From: CAVSUR01 sp052143655
Lineage (GTDB): Bacteria > Actinomycetota > Actinomycetes > Streptosporangiales > Streptosporangiaceae
NCBI GenBank assembly: GCA_052143655.1
Contig: JBKQSL010000245.1
Coordinates: 1-24,196 of the forward strand
Direction of reading: 5' to 3'
DNA: 24,196 bases
Under the pieces are notes generated by a model. That model was given only the letters and a program-made list of their open reading frames with translations. It was not told where the DNA came from and ran no database searches. Below are positions 1 through 10,660 of this stretch, in pieces. Numbering within the stretch: the stretch's first letter is position 1; each line of letters begins with the position of its first letter. Both the position numbers and the translations under genes were made by a program.

Positions 1-109
1 CGAGGGCTCCGTATCCGGCCGGCCAGGCGGCTCCGCGCCCGGTCAGCCCGAAGGCTGCCGGCGTGTCGCGAGATCGCCGCCGCGGCCGCCTTCCGCCCGC
101 GGCCCGTCC

Positions 110-136
110 CCGGGCTCGGCGAGCGGCCCAGCCCGG
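110..136 (-). terminator. possible metK terminator hairpin
   Basis: On the minus strand, 14 bases past the metK stop, a 7-bp stem (CCGGGCT with AGCCCGG) encloses a 13-base loop. There is no U-tract, which is common for actinobacterial terminators. In such GC-rich DNA a stem of this size could be chance. The rest of 1-149 shows no recognisable gene: no reading frame in it resembles PriA, which often follows metK in this group. Confidence 0.3.
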
Positions 137-149
137 CGGGACACAGGAC

Positions 150-1343
150 TCAGTACCCGGCCGCCGCCCGCAGCGCCTCGGCCCGGCTGGTCCGCTCCCA
201 GGAGAAATCGGGCTCCTCGCGGCCGAAGTGCCCGTAGGCGGCCGTCTGCGCGTAGATGGGCCGCAGCAGGTCCAGGTCGCGGATGATCGCGGCCGGCCGC
301 AGGTCGAAAACCTCCAGCACGGCGTCCTGGATCCGCTCCAGCGGCACCTGCTCGGTGCCGAAGCACTCGACGAACAGGCCGACTGGCTTGGACTTGCCGA
401 TCGCGTAGGCGACCTGGGTCTCGCAGCGGTCGGCCAGCCCGGCGGCGACCACGTTCTTGGCCGCCCACCGCATGGCGTAGGTGGCGCTGCGGTCGACCTT
501 GGAGGGGTCCTTGCCGGAGAAGGCACCGCCGCCGTGCCGGGCCATCCCGCCGTAGGTGTCAATGATGACCTTGCGGCCGGTCAGGCCCGCGTCGCCCATC
601 GGGCCGCCGACTTCGAACCGGCCGGTCGGGTTGACCAGCAGCCGGTAGTTGGCGGTGTCCAGGCCCAGCACGGCCAGCTCCGGCTCGACCACGTGCTCGC
701 GGATGTCAGGGGCGAGCAGCTGCCGCAGGTCGATCCCCGGGGCGTGCTGCGTGGAGATCACGACCGTGTCGAGCCGCACCGGCTCGTCCCCGGCGTACTC
801 GATCGTCACCTGGGTCTTGCCGTCCGGCCGGATGTAGGGGATGGTGCCGTCCCTGCGCACCTCCGCGAGGCGCCGCGCGAGCCGGTGCGCGAGCGTGATC
901 GGCAGCGGCATCAGCTCCGGCGTCTCGCGGCACGCGTAGCCGAACATCAGCCCCTGGTCGCCGGCGCCCTGCCGGTCCAGCTCGTCGGTGCCCTCGCCCT
1001 CCCGGTGCTCGAACGCCTCGTGCACGCCCTGGGCGATGTCCGGGGACTGCGACCCGATGGACACCGACACGCCGCAGGAGGAACCGTCGAATCCCTTGGC
1101 CGAGGAGTCGTAGCCGATCTCCAGGATCTTGTCCCGGATCAGCGAGGGGATGTCGACGTAGGTATCGGTGGTGACCTCGCCGGCCACGTGCACCTGGCCG
1201 GTGGTGATCAGCGTCTCCACCGCGACCCTGCTGCGCTCGTCGCCCTTGAGCATGGCGTCCAGGATGGTGTCACTGATCTGGTCCGCCATCTTGTCCGGAT
1301 GGCCCTCGGTGACGGATTCCGAGGTGAATAGCCGACGACCCAC
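150..1343 (-). CDS. metK: S-adenosylmethionine synthetase
   Basis: Makes S-adenosylmethionine from methionine and ATP in the cytoplasm. The 397-aa protein has the family's usual length and its signatures: GHPDK near residue 15, GAGDQGLMFGYA near 125 and the hexapeptide GGGAFSGKD followed by PSKVDRSA near 275. The start is GTG at 1343, supported by an AGAGGA Shine-Dalgarno at 1351-1356 with 7-base spacing. It is the last gene of mihF-gmk-rpoZ-coaBC-metK. A TACACT -10 box at 1380-1385 suggests it also has its own promoter. Unusually, the upstream coaBC frame stays open for 74 bases into metK. Confidence 0.98.
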   Translation of the reverse strand: MGRRLFTSESVTEGHPDKMADQISDTILDAMLKGDERSRVAVETLITTGQVHVAGEVTTDTYVDIPSLIRDKILEIGYDSSAKGFDGSSCGVSVSIGSQSPDIAQGVHEAFEHREGEGTDELDRQGAGDQGLMFGYACRETPELMPLPITLAHRLARRLAEVRRDGTIPYIRPDGKTQVTIEYAGDEPVRLDTVVISTQHAPGIDLRQLLAPDIREHVVEPELAVLGLDTANYRLLVNPTGRFEVGGPMGDAGLTGRKVIIDTYGGMARHGGGAFSGKDPSKVDRSATYAMRWAAKNVVAAGLADRCETQVAYAIGKSKPVGLFVECFGTEQVPLERIQDAVLEVFDLRPAAIIRDLDLLRPIYAQTAAYGHFGREEPDFSWERTSRAEALRAAAGY

Positions 1344-2718
1344 GAGTCAGTCCTCTTTCCCGGCGCGTGATCTCGCCGCAGTGTAACGGGGGCGCGCGCC
1401 GGCCAGCAGCCGGGCTGCGCAGTTCAGCGTAGCCGGGAGAAATACGCGCCCGGGCAGCGCTCAGCCCGCTGCCCGGGCCCGGGCCCGGGCCCGGCCGGGG
1501 TCCCGGTCCTGCCCGGGCCGGCGACTTGAGCCGGGCCGCCACCAGATCCCACACCACGTCGGCGAGCGCTTCCTTCGGCCCGCGCGGCACGGCAGTCTGC
1601 GACCCGTCGGCGGCCAGCACGACGGCCTCGTTGTCGGCCGTGCCGAAGGCCAGGCCGTCGCCCACCTGGTTGACCACCAGCAGGTCACAGCCCTTGGCGG
1701 CGAGCTTTGACTGCCCAGCGGCGAGCATGTCATGCGTCTCAGCGGCGAAGCCCACGATGACCTGCTCGGGCCGGGTGCGGGCGCCGACCAGCTCGCGCAG
1801 GATGTCGGGGTTCCGCGCCACGGCGATCGGCTCGGGAGCCGCGCCGGTCTTCTTGATCTTCTGCGCGGCCCGCCCGGCCGGCCGGAAGTCGGCCACGGCG
1901 GCGGCCATCACGATCGCGTCCGCGGCCGGCGCGGCGGCCAGCATGGCCTCGCGCAGCTGCGCGGCCGAGATGACCCGGACCATCCGGGCGCCGGCCGGGT
2001 CGGCAAGCTCGGTGTTAGCCGCCACCAGGGTGACATCGGCACCGCGGGCGACGGCGGCGGCCGCCAGCGCATAGCCCTGGCGGCCCGATGACCAGTTGCC
2101 GAGGAAGCGGACCGGGTCGAGTTCCTCCCTGGTCCCCCCGGCCGACACCACCAGCCGGCGGCCCGTCAGGTCGGCCGCCAGCCCGGCCGTGCCCCGCGCC
2201 AGCACCCGCAGCGCGGCCGCGAAGATCTGCGCGGGCTCGGGCAGCCGGCCTGGGCCGCTGTCGGCCCCGGTCAGGCGGCCGGAAGCCGGCTCGAGCACGA
2301 CCGAGCCCCGGCTGCGCAGCGTCGCCACGTTCGCCCGGGTCGCGGGGTGCTCCCACATCTCGGTGTGCATGGCGGGCGCGAAGACGACCGGGCAGCGGGC
2401 GGTCAGCAGCACCGCGGTGAGCAGGTCGTCGCAGCGCCCGGTGGCAGCCCGGGCCAGCAGGTCGGCCGTGGCCGGAGCCACCAGCACCAGGTCGGCGTCG
2501 CGGCCGAGGTGGACGTGCGGCACCTGCTCGACGTCGTCGAAGACGCTGGCCGTCACTGGCTGACCGGACAGCGCAGCCCAGGTAGCGGCGCCGACGAACA
2601 GCAGGCAGTCGCGGGTCGGGATGACCCGGACCTGATGCCCGGACTCTGTCAGCAGCCGGAGCAGCTCGCAGGCCTTGTAAGCGGCGATCCCGGCACCGAC
2701 GCCGAGGATGAGGCGCAT
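1270..2718 (-). CDS. coaBC: bifunctional CoaBC (PPC synthetase / decarboxylase), with extended tail
   Basis: Two coenzyme A steps: 4'-phosphopantothenate is joined to cysteine (CoaB) and decarboxylated (CoaC, FMN). The CoaC part is residues 1-185, with GIAAYK near 10, the likely catalytic His68 (E. coli His75 position) in VPHVHLG, and APAMHTEMW near 114-122. Actinobacterial enzymes, as I recall them, also have His for the Asn of PAMN. The CoaB part starts near 186 (SAGGTREELDPVRF) and has KIKK at 287-290. The family's usual end is near residue 398 (about 1525). Here the frame continues 84 residues through a Gly-Pro/Arg-rich stretch and stops at 1270 inside metK. A one-base shift in the GGGCCC run would stop it at 1461, so the true end is uncertain. 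Starts 34 bases after rpoZ. Confidence 0.95.
   Translation of the reverse strand: MRLILGVGAGIAAYKACELLRLLTESGHQVRVIPTRDCLLFVGAATWAALSGQPVTASVFDDVEQVPHVHLGRDADLVLVAPATADLLARAATGRCDDLLTAVLLTARCPVVFAPAMHTEMWEHPATRANVATLRSRGSVVLEPASGRLTGADSGPGRLPEPAQIFAAALRVLARGTAGLAADLTGRRLVVSAGGTREELDPVRFLGNWSSGRQGYALAAAAVARGADVTLVAANTELADPAGARMVRVISAAQLREAMLAAAPAADAIVMAAAVADFRPAGRAAQKIKKTGAAPEPIAVARNPDILRELVGARTRPEQVIVGFAAETHDMLAAGQSKLAAKGCDLLVVNQVGDGLAFGTADNEAVVLAADGSQTAVPRGPKEALADVVWDLVAARLKSPARAGPGPRPGPGPGPGSGLSAARARISPGYAELRSPAAGRRAPPLHCGEITRRERGLTRGSSAIHLGIRHRGPSGQDGGPDQ
1380..1385 (-). promoter_or_regulatory. candidate metK -10 element
   Basis: On the minus strand the hexamer reads TACACT, fitting the actinobacterial TANNNT -10 consensus. 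Transcription would start near 1373, giving a leader of about 30 bases that includes the metK Shine-Dalgarno. No convincing -35 hexamer lies 16-18 bases upstream. I see no SAM riboswitch here; the leader would be too short. Confidence 0.45.
1469..1499. repeat. GGGCCC microsatellite-like run in the coaBC tail
   Basis: About four copies of a 6-base GGGCCC unit encode alternating Gly-Pro in the coaBC tail, just after the conserved domain ends. Copy-number change of the hexamer would keep frame, but a single-base change would move translation to a stop at 1461. This is also a hard region to sequence correctly. Confidence 0.7.
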
Positions 2719-2752
2719 GGCCGGTAACCGGTTCCCGCCGGATGCGGCCGGG

Positions 2753-3022
2753 TCAGGCCGGAGGGGCTTCGGCGGGCTCGGCAGTGATCATGCCCTCGCT
2801 GATCTCGCGCAGCGCGATCGACAGGGGCTTCTCCTGCACCTTGGTCTCGACCAGGGGGCCGACGTACTCGAGCAGGCCCTCGCCGAGCTGCGCGTAGTAG
2901 GCGTTGATCTGGCGCGCCCGTTTGGACGCCATGATGACCAGGCCGTACTTGCTGTCCACGACCTTCAGCAGGTCGTCGATAGGCGGGTTGACGATGCCCT
3001 CTGCGGACGAAGAGCCTGCCAC
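2753..3022 (-). CDS. rpoZ: RNA polymerase omega subunit
   Basis: Omega stabilises the beta-prime subunit and helps RNA polymerase assembly. The 89-aa product has the family core PPIDDLL, YGLVIMASKRARQINAYY and the closing KPLSIALREI segment; a short Ala/Glu/Pro tail follows. The start is GTG at 3022 with GAAAGG upstream. It lies between gmk and coaBC, the order also found in M. tuberculosis (Rv1389-Rv1391). The 147-base gap to gmk contains a 17-bp-spaced direct repeat and a small hairpin. Confidence 0.96.
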   Translation of the reverse strand: MAGSSSAEGIVNPPIDDLLKVVDSKYGLVIMASKRARQINAYYAQLGEGLLEYVGPLVETKVQEKPLSIALREISEGMITAEPAEAPPA

Positions 3023-3051
3023 GGTGAGCCTTTCGGGATTTGCGAGCGTGC

Positions 3052-3065
3052 CCCGGCAAGCCGGG
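3052..3065. repeat. short perfect hairpin upstream of rpoZ
   Basis: CCCGGC and GCCGGG flank an AA (TT on the minus strand), 29 bases before the rpoZ start. It may act as a weak attenuator or leader hairpin between gmk and rpoZ, but in DNA of this composition it may be incidental. Confidence 0.35.
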
Positions 3066-3072
3066 AGCCCGT

Positions 3073-3102
3073 CTGGTTACTGCTCGGTACTGGTTACTGC
3101 TC
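3073..3102. repeat. 13-bp direct repeat, 17-bp period, in the gmk-rpoZ gap
   Basis: CTGGTTACTGCTC occurs at 3073-3085 and again, identical, at 3090-3102. On the minus strand both copies read GAGCAGTAACCAG. The spacing puts the copies about 1.6 helical turns apart. It lies in the leader region of rpoZ. It could be a tandem protein site or a simple duplication; I cannot assign a binding protein. Confidence 0.6.
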
Positions 3103-3169
3103 TGGCTGTCGCGCTGCCCTGCCGCTTACCTGGCCCAGGGCGGCCGGTCTGCCGTACAGGGCCGGGCGG

Positions 3170-3805
3170 CTACTGCGCGGCGGGCCCGCATGACACTCTG
3201 GCCCGCGGCGCTGGCATCAAAGATACCAGCTGACGGCAGACATCCTCGACGGACGTGTTCACGAGGGTCACGTCGAACTCCTCGCCGGCTGCGAGCTCGG
3301 CCCTGGCCGCCGCCAGCCGGCGGGCTATCACGTCTGGCGGCTCGGTCTCCCGGCCGGCCAGCCGCCGGCGCAACTCGTCGAAGGACGGCGGCGCGAGGAA
3401 GACCAGCAGCGCGTCGGGGACGGCACGGCGGACCTGCCGTGCGCCCTCGACGTCGATTTCCAGCAGCACCGGGATCCCGGCACTGAGCTTGGCGGCGACC
3501 GGCGCCCGCGGCGTGCCGTACCGGTACCCGGCGAACTGGGCCCATTCCAGCAGGTCGCCCGCGGCCACCAGGCGGTCGAACTCCGCGTCGTCGACGAAGG
3601 AGTACTCCCGCCCGCTGACCTCGCCCGGTCGCGGCGAGCGGGTGGTGACCGAGACCGACTGCCAGACGTGCGGACTGTCATGCAGCAGGCGCTTGACTAC
3701 CGTGCCCTTGCCGACGCCGGATGGGCCCGACAGGACGGTCAGCCGGGCCGGGGAGGGGGCCGGACCGTCGCCGGTCCGCCCGTGTTCTACGAGGAGGTCA
3801 GCCAT
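3170..3805 (-). CDS. gmk: guanylate kinase
   Basis: Phosphorylates GMP (and dGMP) to GDP with ATP. The 211-aa protein has the P-loop GPSGVGKGT at residues 27-35, the GMP-binding TTRSPRPGE region near 55, SGREYSFVDDAEF after it, and LLEIDVEGARQV near 115-125. The first 20 residues are a poorly conserved extension before RLTVLSGPSG. ATG at 3805 is chosen; GAGAAGG sits close upstream. It follows mihF by 37 bases, probably in the same transcript. Confidence 0.97.
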   Translation of the reverse strand: MADLLVEHGRTGDGPAPSPARLTVLSGPSGVGKGTVVKRLLHDSPHVWQSVSVTTRSPRPGEVSGREYSFVDDAEFDRLVAAGDLLEWAQFAGYRYGTPRAPVAAKLSAGIPVLLEIDVEGARQVRRAVPDALLVFLAPPSFDELRRRLAGRETEPPDVIARRLAAARAELAAGEEFDVTLVNTSVEDVCRQLVSLMPAPRARVSCGPAAQ

Positions 3806-3842
3806 CGCCTTCTCGCCCCCGCCCCCGTGCTAGCTGTCCCGG

Positions 3843-4163
3843 TCAGATGTCGCTGGCGAACTCGTTCTCCAGCGCCGTGCGCTGGTTCGCGCCCAGGCCG
3901 CGAACCCGTCGCGACTCGGCGATGCCGAGCCGCTCCATGATCTGCTTGGCGCGTACCTTGCCCACGCCGGGCATGGACTCGAGCAGCGCCGACACCTTCA
4001 TCTTGCCAACGACGTCGTCGGTCTGGCCCTCCTTGAGGACCTGCGGCAGTGTCGTGGCACCGTGCTTGAGGCGGTTCTTAACCTCCGCACGATCTTTGCG
4101 TGCCTTGGCTGCCTTTTCCAGCGCCGCGGCACGCTGCTCGGGGGTAAGTGGGGGAAGAGCCAC
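3843..4163 (-). CDS. mihF: integration host factor, actinobacterial type (mIHF/sIHF)
   Basis: A small nucleoid-associated DNA-binding protein of actinobacteria, unrelated in sequence to E. coli IHF. The 106-aa product matches the family length (about 105-107 aa). It has a basic coiled N-terminal helix (EKAAKARKDRAEVKNRLK) and the helix-two-turn-helix core SMPGVGKVRAKQIMERLGI, ending in ANQRTALENEF. The start is GTG at 4163 with a strong GAGGTGA site. That site is itself part of the small palindrome GAGGTGACCTC. It heads the mihF-gmk-rpoZ-coaBC-metK group. Its leader contains a striking 12-bp inverted repeat. Confidence 0.96.
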   Translation of the reverse strand: MALPPLTPEQRAAALEKAAKARKDRAEVKNRLKHGATTLPQVLKEGQTDDVVGKMKVSALLESMPGVGKVRAKQIMERLGIAESRRVRGLGANQRTALENEFASDI

Positions 4164-4216
4164 GCGAGGTCACCTCGGGTTTCGTATCGAAAAAGTCGCT
4201 CCGCGAGGGGAAACTA

Positions 4217-4250
4217 GCGAGTTCACGTCGCGAGAGCAACGTGAACTCGC
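4217..4250. promoter_or_regulatory. 12-bp perfect inverted repeat in the mihF leader
   Basis: GCGAGTTCACGT (4217-4228) and ACGTGAACTCGC (4239-4250) are exact reverse complements around a 10-base loop, 54-87 bases upstream of the mihF start. As DNA it could be an operator; as RNA it would form a stable leader hairpin. There is no U-tract, and it does not match the GAAC-N4-GTTC LexA box of actinobacteria. Confidence 0.75.
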
Positions 4251-4293
4251 GTTTGAAGGACGACAATTTGGCCATTACTACCGATCGAACACG

Positions 4294-4321
4294 GGTCAAT
4301 ACTTAACGTAAGTATATTACG
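4294..4321. promoter_or_regulatory. AT-rich patch with two interlocking inverted repeats
   Basis: ACTTA-ACG-TAAGT (4301-4313) overlaps CGTAA-GTATA-TTACG (4307-4321). The patch is next to a minus-strand TTGACC (4294-4299). Such AT-rich, palindromic sequence stands out in this GC-rich window and probably marks the mihF promoter/operator region. Confidence 0.45.
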
Positions 4322-4710
4322 CCGGACAACCCGCCCGGGGAAGCCGTCTGGGACCAGGAACTGCCGGTCCGCCCCGTCCCGGACATCCGGCACCGCACTG
4401 CACATGCGGGGAGAAATCACGCACAGAGTGTGAGCGTGCCGCGCCACCCGGTCGCGGTCGCGGCAGGCTTCGTGGCCGCGGCTGCCAATTGGGCACGGCC
4501 GGGGCCTGGACGAGAATGCGGCTCCGACCCCGGCCGGCATGTCCGGCGGTCTTGCCGTCGGCATGCCGGGAATGCGCGTGCGGCGCGAATCCCGTTGCGC
4601 CGACCGGCTGTATCGAACATGCACGGAAACCGCCGCGCGGCTGATTCATTGTTCAATGCGCGAGCACCGCAAAATACGGCCTGTCCGGCCCGCCGCAATC
4701 TGGTGCCGGG

Positions 4711-5418
4711 TTAGCGGGGGGCCAGGTCGGCGCGGCGCAGCGAGGCCGCCAGCGCCGCCGCCGCGGCGCCGGGGTCGGCGGCGCCGGTGATCGGCCTGCC
4801 GATGACCAGCAGGTCCGCGCCGGCTCGCAGCGCCTCCTCGGGAGTCGCGATTCGCGCCTGGTCATGCGCTTCCGCCCCGGCCGGGCGCACGCCCGGGGTG
4901 ATCAACAGGATTTCCGGCCCCACCTCGGCACGGACGGCGGCCACCTCCCGGGGGGAGCAGACCAGCCCGCGCGCGCCGGCCCCGACTGCGAGCGCCGCGA
5001 GCCGCCGGGCCGCCTCGGTGGCCGGTCCCGCGAGCCCGATTCTGGCCAGGTCGTCGTCGCCGAGCGAGGTGAGCACCGTGACGCCGACGATCGTGACGCC
5101 CGGCGCCGCGTCGACTGCGGCCCGGATCGCGGCCGGGCCCGCGGCGGCGTGCACCGTCAGCAGGCTGGGCCGCAGCCGGGCGACGGCACGGGACGCGCCC
5201 GCCACCGTCGCCGGGATGTCGTGCAGCTTGAGATCGAGGAACACCTGCACGGCGCTGGCGCCCCGGACCGAGGCCACTGCGTTCGGGCCGTAGCGCAGGT
5301 ACAGCTCCAGGCCGACCTTGACGGTGCTGACGTGCGGCGTGACCAGTCCGGCCCAGCGCGCAGCAGTATCCAGGCTGGGCGCGTCCAGCGCGACGGCGAT
5401 CGGTGCCGGATTGGTCAT
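4711..5418 (-). CDS. pyrF: orotidine 5'-phosphate decarboxylase, type 1
   Basis: Last step of UMP synthesis: decarboxylates OMP to UMP. The 235-aa protein is the short, type 1 form. It has LDAP at residues 11-14, Lys34 in TVKVG, the catalytic DLKLHDIP at 62-69 (Asp62, Lys64, Asp67), ITPGVRP near 175 and VIGRPIT near 205. The start is ATG at 5418 with a GAGGGG site just upstream. It follows pyrD by 11 bases and ends the pyr operon. Streptomyces and mycobacteria, as I recall, carry the longer type 2 enzyme, so the type here is informative about lineage. Confidence 0.96.
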   Translation of the reverse strand: MTNPAPIAVALDAPSLDTAARWAGLVTPHVSTVKVGLELYLRYGPNAVASVRGASAVQVFLDLKLHDIPATVAGASRAVARLRPSLLTVHAAAGPAAIRAAVDAAPGVTIVGVTVLTSLGDDDLARIGLAGPATEAARRLAALAVGAGARGLVCSPREVAAVRAEVGPEILLITPGVRPAGAEAHDQARIATPEEALRAGADLLVIGRPITGAADPGAAAAALAASLRRADLAPR

Positions 5419-5429
5419 CGTCCCCCCCT

Positions 5430-6395
5430 CTACAGCACGTTACCCGTGATCGACCGCTGCACCACCGCCGGCCGCTCGTGCGCCTGCCCGACCACCTCGG
5501 CCAGCCGGTCCACGCCCCGGCGGGCCAGCTCCTCCTGCAGCTCGTGCAGGATCCGCATGCAGGCAGACGGGTCATGGAAGATCGCGGTGCCGACGCTGAC
5601 CATCGAGGCGCCGGCCAGAATCAGCTCCAGGGCATCCTGGCCGGTCTGCACGCCGCCCATGCCGATGATCGGGATCTCCGGCAGAGCGGCGCGCACCTGC
5701 CAGATGCAGCGGACGGCGACGGGCCGGATGGCCGGGCCGGACAGCCCGCCGGTGAGCCCGGCCAGCGCCGGGCGCATGGTGGTCATGTCGATGACCATGC
5801 CCAGCAGGGTGTTGATCATCGACAGCCCGTCGGCCCCGGCCGCGACGCAGGACCGGGCGATCGCGACGATGTCCGTCACGTCGGGCGAAAGCTTGGCGAA
5901 CACCGGGATGTCGTAGCGGGCACGGCCGCGGACCGCCTCGATGACCGCCGCCGCCGCGCCCGGATCGCAGGCGAAAACCTGACCGCGGTGCTCCACGTTC
6001 GGGCACGAGATGTTGACCTCGATGGCCGTGACCCCGGCCGCGTCCGAGAGCCGGCCGGCCAGCTCGGCGTACTCGCCCACGGTGCTGCCCGCGATCGAGA
6101 CCACCGCGCGGGCCCCGCGCGACAGCAGCCAGGGCAGGTCGCGCTGCAGGAACGCGTCGATGCCCGGGCCCTGCAGGCCGATCGAGTTCAGCATCCCGCT
6201 GGCCGTCTCGGCCATCCGCGGAGTGGGCCGGCCCGCCCGCGGCGCCAGCATCACCGACTTGGTGACCACGGCGCCGATCTTGGCGATGTCGAAGAACTGG
6301 GCTAGCTCCCGGCCGGCCCCGGCGCAGCCGGACGCGGTGAGGATCGGGTTGGGCAGCTCGACGTGACCGAGCCGGGTGCGCAGGTCAGCTGCCAT
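5430..6395 (-). CDS. pyrD: dihydroorotate dehydrogenase class 1B, catalytic subunit
   Basis: Oxidises dihydroorotate to orotate with FMN; the class 1B form passes electrons to PyrK and then to NAD+. Key sequence: NPILTASGCAG near residue 16, KSV at 46-48, GLQGPG near 73, EVNISCPN with the catalytic Cys131 (Cys at this place marks class 1), AKLSPDVTD near 167, and the phosphate-binding GMGGVQTGQDA at 245-255. The frame is open further upstream, but ATG 6395 has a textbook AGGAGG site 8 bases before it and fits the family, giving 321 aa. It overlaps the end of pyrK by 11 bases. Confidence 0.97.
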   Translation of the reverse strand: MAADLRTRLGHVELPNPILTASGCAGAGRELAQFFDIAKIGAVVTKSVMLAPRAGRPTPRMAETASGMLNSIGLQGPGIDAFLQRDLPWLLSRGARAVVSIAGSTVGEYAELAGRLSDAAGVTAIEVNISCPNVEHRGQVFACDPGAAAAVIEAVRGRARYDIPVFAKLSPDVTDIVAIARSCVAAGADGLSMINTLLGMVIDMTTMRPALAGLTGGLSGPAIRPVAVRCIWQVRAALPEIPIIGMGGVQTGQDALELILAGASMVSVGTAIFHDPSACMRILHELQEELARRGVDRLAEVVGQAHERPAVVQRSITGNVL

Positions 6396-7344
6396 GGCCG
6401 GGCCTCCTGACCGGCCCGCCGTGCGGCGCGGCGCCCGGCGGCTGGGCGGCCGGCGCCTGCCAGCCCGGGGCGCCGAGCGCGTCGAACGGGATCGTGCCGA
6501 TGTCGTCCCAGCGCACCTGCTCGCCGCGGAACACCGGTCCGTCAACGCAGGAGCGCACCATCCGGGTAATGCCGTCGTTGCCGGTGACCGGCAGCACGCA
6601 GGTCATGCACACGCCGATGCCGCAGGCCATGGCCTCCTCCACCGCGGCCTGCACCGGGATGCCGTAGCGCCGGCCGAGCACGCTCACCTCGCGCAGCATG
6701 CCCATCGGCCCACAGGCGTAGATCACGTCGGCCCTGGCCTCGTGGATGAGCTGGGGCAGCGGCTCGGTGACCAGGCCGCGGCTGCCCAGCGAGCCGTCCT
6801 CGGTGGTGATGGTGGCCGTGCGGCCGGTGCGGCGGGCCGTCAGCGCGCCGAACACCCGGTCCCCGGTCGCTGCACCGAGCAGGAAGTCGACCCGGCAGTG
6901 CCGCTCGCGCAGCCGGTCGGCCAGCGCGAACAGCGGCGCGGCGCCGTACCCGCCGCCGACCAGCAGGCAGCTGGCCGGCTCGCGGGGCACCGGGAACGGC
7001 CGGCCGAGCGGCCCGGTGACGTCGAGCGCGTCCCGGGTCCGCCGCTCGGCCAGCCAGCGGGTGCCCCGGCCGGCCACGGCGAACACGAACTCGACCGTCC
7101 CGCCGTGATCGGGCCGGACGCTGTGAATGGAGAACGCCCGGCGCAGCAGCATCGAGGTCTCGGCTCCGCCGACGGCCACGGCGACGAACTGGCCGGGCCG
7201 GAAGCGCGCGGCCACACCGGGCGCCACCACCGTCAGCACGTGATAGGCATCCACTCGGCGGACCGACAGCACGGTGCCGCGCACCTGCACCGGTCCGGTC
7301 TGCTGCTCCCCGGCGCGCTTGCTCACGGCCTCGCGCTGGGTCAT
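6385..7344 (-). CDS. pyrK: dihydroorotate dehydrogenase electron-transfer subunit
   Basis: Iron-sulfur flavoprotein partner of class 1B PyrD; it moves electrons from FMN through [2Fe-2S] and FAD to NAD+. The FAD-binding motif RAFSI is at residues 69-73, the NAD-binding GGGYGAAPL at 130-138 and YACGPMGML near 209-217. The cluster ligands are Cys241, Cys246, Cys249 and Cys266 (C-x4-C-x2-C-x16-C). A Pro/Gly-rich tail of about 30 residues lies beyond the family core. ATG 7344 is chosen because it begins 13 bases after carB and just before conserved sequence; the longer frame would overlap carB. It overlaps pyrD, fitting coupled synthesis of the two subunits. Confidence 0.95.
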   Translation of the reverse strand: MTQREAVSKRAGEQQTGPVQVRGTVLSVRRVDAYHVLTVVAPGVAARFRPGQFVAVAVGGAETSMLLRRAFSIHSVRPDHGGTVEFVFAVAGRGTRWLAERRTRDALDVTGPLGRPFPVPREPASCLLVGGGYGAAPLFALADRLRERHCRVDFLLGAATGDRVFGALTARRTGRTATITTEDGSLGSRGLVTEPLPQLIHEARADVIYACGPMGMLREVSVLGRRYGIPVQAAVEEAMACGIGVCMTCVLPVTGNDGITRMVRSCVDGPVFRGEQVRWDDIGTIPFDALGAPGWQAPAAQPPGAAPHGGPVRRPGHGS

Positions 7345-7357
7345 GCCGCCCGCCCGC

Positions 7358-10660
<3,303 letters not shown>

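Larger units (their letters stand above)
4164..4710. other. 547-base non-coding region before mihF and after pyrF
   Basis: I see no protein gene here; the short open frames have no recognisable product. The half nearest mihF is unusually AT-rich for this genome and should hold the mihF promoter. A TTGACC hexamer on the minus strand (4294-4299) is a possible -35, but no good -10 follows at normal spacing. An 8-bp inverted repeat (CCGGCATG/CATGCCGG, 4534-4569) lies further up. Just past the pyrF stop there is a weak GGCC hairpin followed by GTATTTT, a poor terminator candidate. Confidence 0.6.

Noticed and set aside
63..1331. A 422-codon plus-strand open frame
   Set aside because: Antisense to metK, low-complexity composition, no domain; a shadow frame.
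1344..1460. A possible SAM riboswitch before metK
   Set aside because: The predicted leader is only about 30 bases and no SAM-I, SAM-II or SAM-IV core is visible.
4430..4714. Small open frames on both strands between mihF and pyrF
   Set aside because: Arg/Pro/Ala-rich products, mutually overlapping, no ribosome site and no recognisable family.
6396..6545. A longer pyrD start at 6545
   Set aside because: The extra residues overlap pyrK and are unlike the family; ATG 6395 has AGGAGG at ideal spacing.
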